In this document: positions 58,537 through 64,000 of the stretch, in pieces
Numbering within the stretch: position 1 is the stretch's first letter
How the letters are laid out: each line of letters begins with the position of its first letter
The notes under the pieces: model-generated
The model's database searches: none
What the model was told of the DNA's origin: nothing
What the model saw: only the letters and a program-made list of their open reading frames with translations
Assembly: GCA_035525785.1 (NCBI GenBank)
Contig: DATLDQ010000127.1
Span: forward strand, 62,001-126,000
Source: CADEED01 sp035525785
GTDB taxonomy: Bacteria; Pseudomonadota; Gammaproteobacteria; Steroidobacterales; Steroidobacteraceae
DNA length: 64,000 nt
Reading direction: 5' to 3'
Position numbers and translations under genes: made by a program

Positions 58537-60722
58537 CTCACCACCTCGAGATACTCGAGCATCATGATCTTCACACCCATTGACGCGAAGTTCACCTGGA
58601 TGTTGGCCTGCGGACCCTGGCCTTCCACCTTGAGGATCACGCCTTCGCCGAACTTCTTGTGCCGGACGCGCGCGCCAAGTCGCACCCCGGGCGCGAGCTC
58701 TTCGGTCACGGGCTTGAACCGCCCGGCGGCCACGGGGCGCGAGATCTGGATGCGCGGCCGAACTTCTTCCACGAGTTCTTCAGGGATCTCGTTGATGAAT
58801 CGCGAGGGCGTGCCGAAGTTGTCCATGCCGTGCAGGCGACGCTGTTCGGCGTACGTGACGTACAGCTGTTTCATCGCGCGCGTCGTGCCCACGTAGGCCA
58901 GGCGGCGCTCCTCCTCGATGCCTTCCTCGTCATTCAGGGACCGCTGATGCGGGAACAGGCCGTCTTCCATCCCCGCGAGGAACACCAGCGGGAATTCCAG
59001 GCCCTTGGCCGTGTGCAGGGTCATCATCTGCACGCAATCCTCCCAGGCCTCGGCCTGGCCCTCGCCCGATTCCAGCACGGCGTGCGCGAGGAACGCCTGC
59101 AGCGGCGGCATGGGCTCCTCATCCGTCGACGCAACGTCGGGCGCGAAACCGCGCGCGGCGGACACCAGTTCATTGAGGTTCTCGACGCGCGCCTCGCCGC
59201 GATCCGACGCCTTCTCCTTCTTGTGGTGCTCCACGAGCCCGGAGTTGTTGATCACGTGATCGACCTGCTCGTGCAGCTCGAGACCGGCGATGTCGCCGCC
59301 GAGTTGTTCGCACAGCTTCAGGAAGCCATTGACCGCGGCTTCGGCCTTGGGGCCGAGCGTGCCATTGGCGACGCAATGCGCCGCCGCATCCCAGAGATGG
59401 GTGCCGGTCGCCTTGGCCTGCTCGCGCACCTTGTCGAGCGTGGTGGCGCCGATGCCCCGCGTCGGCAGGTTGACCACGCGTTCGAACGAGGCATCGTCGG
59501 CGTGATTGGTGATCACGCGCAGATACGCCAGCGCGTCCTTGATCTCCGCGCGCTCGAAGAACCGCAGGCCGCCGTACACCTTGTACGGAATGCGCGCGGA
59601 CAGGAACACTTCTTCGAACACGCGCGACTGCGCGTTGCTGCGATAGAGAATGGCGATGTCGCGGCGCGGATTGCCCGCGTTGCTCCACTCGCGGATGCGG
59701 TTCATGACGAACTCGGCCTCGTCGCGTTCGTTGAACGCGGCGTACAGCTTGATGCGTTCGCCGTCCTTGCCCTCGGTCCAGAGGTTCTTGCCGAGCCGGC
59801 CGGTGTTGTGGGAGATCAGCGCGTTCGCCGCCTTCAGGATGTTGCCCGTGGAGCGGTAGTTCTGCTCCAGGCGATACATCTTGGCCGCCGGGTAGTCCCG
59901 CGTGAAACGGGTGAGGTTCTCCACGCGCGCGCCGCGCCAGCGGTAGATGGACTGGTCGTCGTCGCCGACGATGAACGGGGCGCCGTCCAGGCCCGCGATC
60001 AGCAACGCCCAGGCGTACTGGATGGCGTTGGTGTCCTGGAACTCGTCGATGAGCACGTGCGTGAACCGGCGGCGGTAGTGCGAGAGCAGCGGCTGGTTGT
60101 CGCGGCAGAGCTCGTACGCGCGCAGCAGCAGCTCGGCGAAATCAACGACGCCGGTGCGCTGGCACTGCGCCTCGTACTCCTTGTACACGCGGATCAGCGT
60201 GGCGCGCGTCGGGTCGCCCCCATCCTTGAGGGAGCCGGGACGATGTCCTTCATCCTTGTTGTGGTTGATGAACCACTGCACTTCGCGCGGCACCCAGCGC
60301 GTCTCGTCGAGCTCCATCGCTTTCAGGATCCTCTTGACGAGCCGCAGCTGGTCTTCGCCATCGAGTATCTGGAAGCTCTGTGGGAGGTTCGCGTCGCGCC
60401 AGTGCAATCGCAGCAGGCGGTGGGCAATGCCGTGGAATGTGCCCACCCACATGGCGCCGCCCGGCACGCCTAACAACTTTTCGATGCGGTGGCGCATCTC
60501 GGCCGCCGCCTTGTTCGTGAAGGTCACGGACAGGATGTTGTATGGCGACGCGCCTTCATTCTGGATGACCCAGGCGATGCGATGGGTGAGCACGCGTGTC
60601 TTGCCCGAGCCCGCGCCGGCAAGCACCAGCACCGGCCCCACGGGCGCGGTGACGGCCGCGCGCTGAGCGTCGTTCAGGCCATGGAGTATCGGCCCATTGA
60701 GATCGGGGGAGGTGTCATTCAT
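58533..60722 (-). CDS. uvrD: DNA helicase II, UvrD
   Basis: A 729-aa superfamily 1A helicase for mismatch and excision repair. ATG 60722 begins MNDTSPDLNGPILHGLNDAQ, then Q-motif and Walker A LVLAGAGSGKTRVLTHR, motif Ia SVTFTNKAAAEMRHRI, motif II LIDEFQDTNAIQYAWA, motif III VGDDDQSIYRWRGA, motif IV YRLEQNYRSTGNILKAAN, motif V MTLHTAKGLEFPLVFLAGME and motif VI EEERRLAYVGTTRAMKQLYV. The C-terminal tail includes GARVRHKKFGEGVILKVEGQ, a Tudor-like domain that contacts RNA polymerase. It heads a coupled pair with pyrF. Confidence 0.97.
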   Translation of the reverse strand: MNDTSPDLNGPILHGLNDAQRAAVTAPVGPVLVLAGAGSGKTRVLTHRIAWVIQNEGASPYNILSVTFTNKAAAEMRHRIEKLLGVPGGAMWVGTFHGIAHRLLRLHWRDANLPQSFQILDGEDQLRLVKRILKAMELDETRWVPREVQWFINHNKDEGHRPGSLKDGGDPTRATLIRVYKEYEAQCQRTGVVDFAELLLRAYELCRDNQPLLSHYRRRFTHVLIDEFQDTNAIQYAWALLIAGLDGAPFIVGDDDQSIYRWRGARVENLTRFTRDYPAAKMYRLEQNYRSTGNILKAANALISHNTGRLGKNLWTEGKDGERIKLYAAFNERDEAEFVMNRIREWSNAGNPRRDIAILYRSNAQSRVFEEVFLSARIPYKVYGGLRFFERAEIKDALAYLRVITNHADDASFERVVNLPTRGIGATTLDKVREQAKATGTHLWDAAAHCVANGTLGPKAEAAVNGFLKLCEQLGGDIAGLELHEQVDHVINNSGLVEHHKKEKASDRGEARVENLNELVSAARGFAPDVASTDEEPMPPLQAFLAHAVLESGEGQAEAWEDCVQMMTLHTAKGLEFPLVFLAGMEDGLFPHQRSLNDEEGIEEERRLAYVGTTRAMKQLYVTYAEQRRLHGMDNFGTPSRFINEIPEELVEEVRPRIQISRPVAAGRFKPVTEELAPGVRLGARVRHKKFGEGVILKVEGQGPQANIQVNFASMGVKIMMLEYLEVVR

Positions 60723-60821
60723 CGGGGCGCGGATTTTACCGAGCCGTCCGATCGAAGGCAGATCAATTTTTCATCATGCAGCCGCTTCGGCGGCATGCGA
60801 CGGCACGTGAGCGCCCGAAGA

Positions 60822-61922
60822 TTACAACCCCGGCTTCGCTGCCTCTTCCGCCTGCGCGTCCAGCTTGTGCTTATTCGGCGCGATCACTTTTTCGTCGAAG
60901 TAATCGAGTATCGCCGCCACCAGCGCCAGGAACACAGGCCCGACCACGATGCCGATGGCGCCGAACGCGGCGATGCCGCCGACCACGCCCACGAACACGG
61001 TGAATGCCGACACCGGCGCGTACCGCGACACGAGGATCGGCCTCAGGATGTTGTCCGACGTCGACACCACGATTCCCCAGATGAGCAGGAACGTCGCCAT
61101 TCCCCAATGTCCGGAGGCGCCGAGATACAGCACACCCGGTATCCACACGATAGCGGCGCCGCCGGCCGGCAACAGCGCGAGGATCGTCGCGAGCACACCG
61201 AATACCACGGGTGACGGCAGTCCTGCGATCGCGAAGCCGATGGTCACGAGCACGCCCTGGCAGATCGCCGTGAGACCGATACCGTAGAACACGCCGCGCG
61301 TCACGCTGGCGAGATGATCGAACAGCTGCTCGCGATTTTCCTCGGGCACCGGGATCAGCCGCTGCAGCCGGTCGAACATGCTGGCGCCATCACGCAGGAA
61401 GAAGAACAGCAGGAACAGCATGAAGAAGAATCCGATCAGCGTGCCCAGCGCCGAGAGCACCACGCCGCCACCCACGCTCGCGACGTTCCGCAGCAGTGTC
61501 TGTGCGGCATTGGTGAGGTACTCCTGGATATCCGCGCCCGACACTGACAATTGCTCGCGAGCCAGGCGCGCGGCGGGGCCGATGACCGGGTATTGCTCGA
61601 GATTCGCGAACGTGCTGCCGTCCAGGCGGAAGGGGCTGTTCTGGATATAGGCGACGAGCGCCCTGGCCTGGTTCGCGAATGAAATTGCCAGCAGCGTGAG
61701 CGGCACCAGCAATGCGAATGGCGTGAGCCCGGTGATGATTCCCGCCGAGAAACCCGCGCGTCCCTTGAGCTTGCGCGTCAGCCAGCGGTGCGTGGGATAC
61801 AGCAGAAAGGCCAGGAATGCCGCCCACGCCATTGATCCGGCGAACGGTTGCAACACCAGCAGCAGCCCATAGAGCACCAGGGCTGCGAGGGCGACGAAAA
61901 ATGCCTTTGTATAGAACTCCAC
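60822..61922 (-). CDS. AI-2E family transporter
   Basis: A 366-aa inner-membrane protein with about eight helices. GTG 61922 follows AAGGTG and begins MEFYTKAFFVALAALVLYGL. Family regions include LLVLQPFAGSMAWAAFLAFL, LLYPTHRWLTRKLKGRAG, LLFFFLRDGASMFDRLQRLI, PSPVVFGVLATILALLPAGG and VSAFTVFVGVVGGIAAFGAI with GIVVGPVFLALVAAILDYF. The family is broad (TqsA-like exporters, Na+/H+ exchange); the substrate is not known. The frame to 62051 is not supported. Divergent from the macrodomain gene. Confidence 0.9.
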   Translation of the reverse strand: MEFYTKAFFVALAALVLYGLLLVLQPFAGSMAWAAFLAFLLYPTHRWLTRKLKGRAGFSAGIITGLTPFALLVPLTLLAISFANQARALVAYIQNSPFRLDGSTFANLEQYPVIGPAARLAREQLSVSGADIQEYLTNAAQTLLRNVASVGGGVVLSALGTLIGFFFMLFLLFFFLRDGASMFDRLQRLIPVPEENREQLFDHLASVTRGVFYGIGLTAICQGVLVTIGFAIAGLPSPVVFGVLATILALLPAGGAAIVWIPGVLYLGASGHWGMATFLLIWGIVVSTSDNILRPILVSRYAPVSAFTVFVGVVGGIAAFGAIGIVVGPVFLALVAAILDYFDEKVIAPNKHKLDAQAEEAAKPGL

Positions 61923-61980
61923 GGGCACCTTATATATGTGGCCGCGCCACAAGGATAGCGGCGCCGACGCGGAGAGAGAC

Positions 61981-62490
61981 GTGACGGAGCTGAGAGCACT
62001 ACTGGCCGACATCACCACCCTCGAGGTGGACGCCATCGTCAACGCCGCCAACTACTCGTTGTTAGGTGGCGGCGGCGTGGATGGTGCCATCCACCGCGCG
62101 GCGGGCCCCGGGTTGCTGCAGGAATGCAGCCAGCTCGGTGGGTGCGCCACTGGCGATGCCCGGCTCACGCGCGGATACCGGCTGCCGGCGAAATTCGTGA
62201 TCCACGCGGTGGGGCCGGTCTGGAACGGTGGCGCGCATGGGGAAGCGGCGCTGCTGGCATCTTGTTACCGACGCTCGCTCGAGCTGGCCGCGGAAGCGGG
62301 CGCCCGGTCCATCGCCTTTCCCAGCATCAGCACCGGGATCTACGGCTATCCCATAGAGGCGGCGACGCGGGTGGCGGTGGCGACGGTGCGCGCGGAAATC
62401 GCACGTTTTCCGGGCATCTCCGCGGTCATTTTCTGCTGCTTTTCGCCGCGGGACCTGCGGGCGTACGAGGCCGCGCTCCTGGTTCGCTAA
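61981..62490 (+). CDS. macrodomain protein, O-acetyl-ADP-ribose deacetylase type
   Basis: A 169-aa protein. GTG 61981 follows GGAGAGAGAC. It is a single macrodomain: DITTLEVDAIVNAANYSLLG, the ADP-ribose loop GGGGVDGAIHRAAGPGLLQE, GDARLTRGYRLPAKFVIHAV and SIAFPSISTGIYGYPIEAAT. The Asn-Ala-Ala-Asn motif and GGGVD loop match YmdB-type enzymes that remove the acetyl or ADP-ribosyl group. It lies 58 bases from the divergent AI-2E gene. Confidence 0.94.
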   Translation: MTELRALLADITTLEVDAIVNAANYSLLGGGGVDGAIHRAAGPGLLQECSQLGGCATGDARLTRGYRLPAKFVIHAVGPVWNGGAHGEAALLASCYRRSLELAAEAGARSIAFPSISTGIYGYPIEAATRVAVATVRAEIARFPGISAVIFCCFSPRDLRAYEAALLVR

Positions 62491-62567
62491 CAGGCGGGCG
62501 CGAATCCGCATATGCTTCGCGCTCACCGCGCCGTCAGAAAGCCTCGGGAAACAACAGAGCAGCAGGG

Positions 62568-63032
62568 ATGAGCAGTCTCGCCGACCTTTATGCCGAATTG
62601 AAGGCGGACGTGGTTGCCCTCGCCGATCCGTTGATCGAGCAATCCCAGAAACGCCTGCAGGCGAAGGATGACTTCCTGCCTCATGCCGCGGTACTCGGCG
62701 CCGACGGCAAGGTGGTGCTCATGGGCGCCATGACGGGCTCGCGCGATGGGCAGGCCCATGCGTCGCACATCATGCCGATGGTGCTGAGCGGCGTGCGGCA
62801 GGTATCGCGCGAAAAGGTGGTGGTGGCGGTCGGCATCGCCGAGAACGTCAGCCTGACGCGAGGCGAGATGCCCATGCAGGCCATCAAGGTGCTGCTGGAA
62901 CACGAGCGCGGTCTCACCGTGGCCATGTTCCTGCCTTTCCACAAGGCGGGGAGCGGCGACTATTACTTCGGCGAAGCGTTCGTAACTCCCGCCAACCCCG
63001 AGCTCAGGCTCTGGACTCGCTTGCCGGAGTAG
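62568..63032 (+). CDS. conserved hypothetical protein
   Basis: A 154-aa cytoplasmic-looking protein beginning MSSLADLYAELKADVVALAD at ATG 62568. Segments include LPHAAVLGADGKVVLMGAMT, HASHIMPMVLSGVRQVSREK and VAMFLPFHKAGSGDYYFGEA. I recognise no family and see no signal or membrane segment. Its 3' end overlaps the convergent EamA gene by 29 bases. Confidence 0.78.
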   Translation: MSSLADLYAELKADVVALADPLIEQSQKRLQAKDDFLPHAAVLGADGKVVLMGAMTGSRDGQAHASHIMPMVLSGVRQVSREKVVVAVGIAENVSLTRGEMPMQAIKVLLEHERGLTVAMFLPFHKAGSGDYYFGEAFVTPANPELRLWTRLPE

Positions 63033-63897
63033 TTAGCGACCCCGGGGCTGGCCTGGCCTTCATGGTGCCGAGGAACGAACCCAGGATCACCAGCGGAAAG
63101 CCGAAAGCCATGCCCGTGGTGAGCGGCTCATCGAGCACGAGCGCGCCCAGCAGGATCGCCACCGCCGGGTTCACGTAGGTGATGACGGTGGCCCGCGCCG
63201 GGCCGACTTCCGCGATCAGCGCGAAGAACACGACGAATGCCGCGGCCGTGCACAACACGCCCAGGCCGACGACCGAGGACACCGAGGCGGCGCTGACCTT
63301 CTCCGGCAGCAGGAAGGGCGCGAACGGTAGATAGATGACGCTCGCCAGGATCAGCGAGCCCGTGATCACGCCGATGGCGGGCACGTCCTTGAGTTTGCGG
63401 TCGATGATGATGGGGCCGATGGCGTAACAGAGCGCGACCAGTATCGTGGCGCCCACGGCATACAAATCGTCGAGGTGGATGTCCAGACCCACGAGCAGCG
63501 CCACACCGGCGAAGCCCAGGCACAGGCCGAACAGGCGGCGCGGCTCGAGCTTCTCGTGCCCCAGCCGGGTGATGATCAGCGCGGCGAACAGCGGCACCAC
63601 CGCGATGAGCAGGCCGGCGGTCGAACTGTTCAGGCGCGTCTCCGCATGGCCCAGCATCCACCAGGGCAGGCTGATCTCGATGAGCGTGAACGCCAGCAGC
63701 CACTTCCACTTGCGAAATGCGGGGGCGAGGGCGTTACGATGCAGCGCCAGCGGGGCGAGCAACAACGAACCCAGCACGGTGCGCGAGCCGGCCACCACCA
63801 GAGGGTCGATCTCACCCACGGCGATGCGGATCAGCAGGTAGGGCATGCCCCAGAGCAGGCCCAGGGCGATGAACAGAAGCCAGCCACGTTTGGACAT
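63004..63897 (-). CDS. EamA/DMT-superfamily transporter
   Basis: A 297-aa inner-membrane transporter with ten helices in two EamA repeats. ATG 63897 begins MSKRGWLLFIALGLLWGMPY with the GxxWG signature in the first helix; conserved regions include RTVLGSLLLAPLALH, PWWMLGHAETRLNSSTAGLL, VPLFAALIITRLGHEKLEPR and, in the second repeat, PARATVITYVNPAVAILLGA and VLDEPLTTGMAFGFPLVILG. Substrate could be an amino acid or metabolite. Overlaps the tail of the convergent gene by 29 bases. Confidence 0.92.
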   Translation of the reverse strand: MSKRGWLLFIALGLLWGMPYLLIRIAVGEIDPLVVAGSRTVLGSLLLAPLALHRNALAPAFRKWKWLLAFTLIEISLPWWMLGHAETRLNSSTAGLLIAVVPLFAALIITRLGHEKLEPRRLFGLCLGFAGVALLVGLDIHLDDLYAVGATILVALCYAIGPIIIDRKLKDVPAIGVITGSLILASVIYLPFAPFLLPEKVSAASVSSVVGLGVLCTAAAFVVFFALIAEVGPARATVITYVNPAVAILLGALVLDEPLTTGMAFGFPLVILGSFLGTMKARPAPGSLTTPASESRA

Positions 63898-63946
63898 CGG
63901 GCGATTGTAGAGAACCCGCGGCGCGTACAGTTAGAAAGGAAAGCTT

Positions 63947-64000
63947 ATGCACGCACAAGATTCCTTGACAGCCATTCCTCGCACGCAACCGGGACAGCCC
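63947..64000 (+). CDS. start of a gene cut by the window edge
   Basis: ATG 63947 is preceded by AAAGGAAAGCTT, a good ribosome-binding site, and opens MHAQDSLTAIPRTQPGQP before the window ends at 64000. Too short to identify. It is divergent from the EamA gene, 49 bases away. Confidence 0.5.
   Translation, partial: MHAQDSLTAIPRTQPGQP

Noticed and set aside
58659..60473. Open plus-strand frame of about 600 codons opposite uvrD
   Set aside because: All helicase motifs are on the minus strand; this frame is a shadow.
1..64000. tRNA, rRNA, CRISPR, insertion sequences, prophage
   Set aside because: No cloverleaf-like genes, repeat arrays, transposase motifs or integrase genes were seen in reading the window.

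Overview
The window is a 64 kb, GC-rich, gene-dense piece of a bacterial chromosome, most likely from a gammaproteobacterium. Several things point there: an rpmH-rnpA-yidD-yidC-mnmE block diverges from dnaA-dnaN-recF-gyrB, DnaA and GyrB look proteobacterial, TrkA/TrkH and the UvrD helicase are of Gram-negative type, and there are TonB-dependent receptors with LacI/GntR regulators. The mix of TonB receptors, tryptophan-halogenase-like proteins, GH97 and GH11 enzymes resembles Xanthomonadales/Nevskiales-type carbohydrate scavengers (for example Steroidobacteraceae); that placement is inference.

Layout. 1-8.6 kb: a cut-off DNA alkyltransferase (ogt), a secreted DUF4331 protein, an exported nucleoside hydrolase, a GntR/FadR-type regulator divergent from a 990-aa TonB-dependent receptor whose leader carries a G10 tract, and a pirin/LysR divergent pair. 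8.7-20.1 kb: a carbohydrate-uptake locus made of a sugar MFS permease, GH97 alpha-glucosidase, two halogenase-family flavoproteins (one intact, one with every catalytic motif lost), a large TonB-dependent receptor and a divergent LacI repressor with repeated operator-like sites. 20.1-29.7 kb: GH11 xylanase with a C-terminal binding module, a GAF-GGDEF diguanylate cyclase, an ankyrin protein, an SDR/amine-oxidase pair, small proteins and a FecR-domain protein.

29.9-40.2 kb is the replication-origin region: gyrB, recF, dnaN and dnaA on the minus strand, a candidate oriC with four DnaA-box-like sites between dnaA and dnaN, then rpmH, rnpA, yidD, yidC and mnmE on the plus strand. 40.2-44.6 kb holds a small HExxH protein and a translationally coupled peptidase/ABC-ATPase/ABC-permease operon. 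44.6-54.2 kb: mnmG coupled to an orphan oligopeptide-binding protein, a DUF885 peptidase, a CheD-like protein without its catalytic cysteine, SPFH/NfeD membrane partners, a CBS protein and an MscS channel. 54.3-64 kb: trkA-trkH, pyrF and uvrD, an AI-2E-type permease, a macrodomain protein, an EamA transporter and the start of a further gene.

How it works together: the TonB receptor would import an oligosaccharide (probably alpha-glucan), GH97 would split it in the periplasm, and the MFS permease would carry the product inward under LacI control. The role of the halogenase pair in that chain is unknown and is the most interesting open question. I saw no tRNA, rRNA, CRISPR array, insertion sequence or prophage. 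All family calls come from reading motifs; no database search was run.
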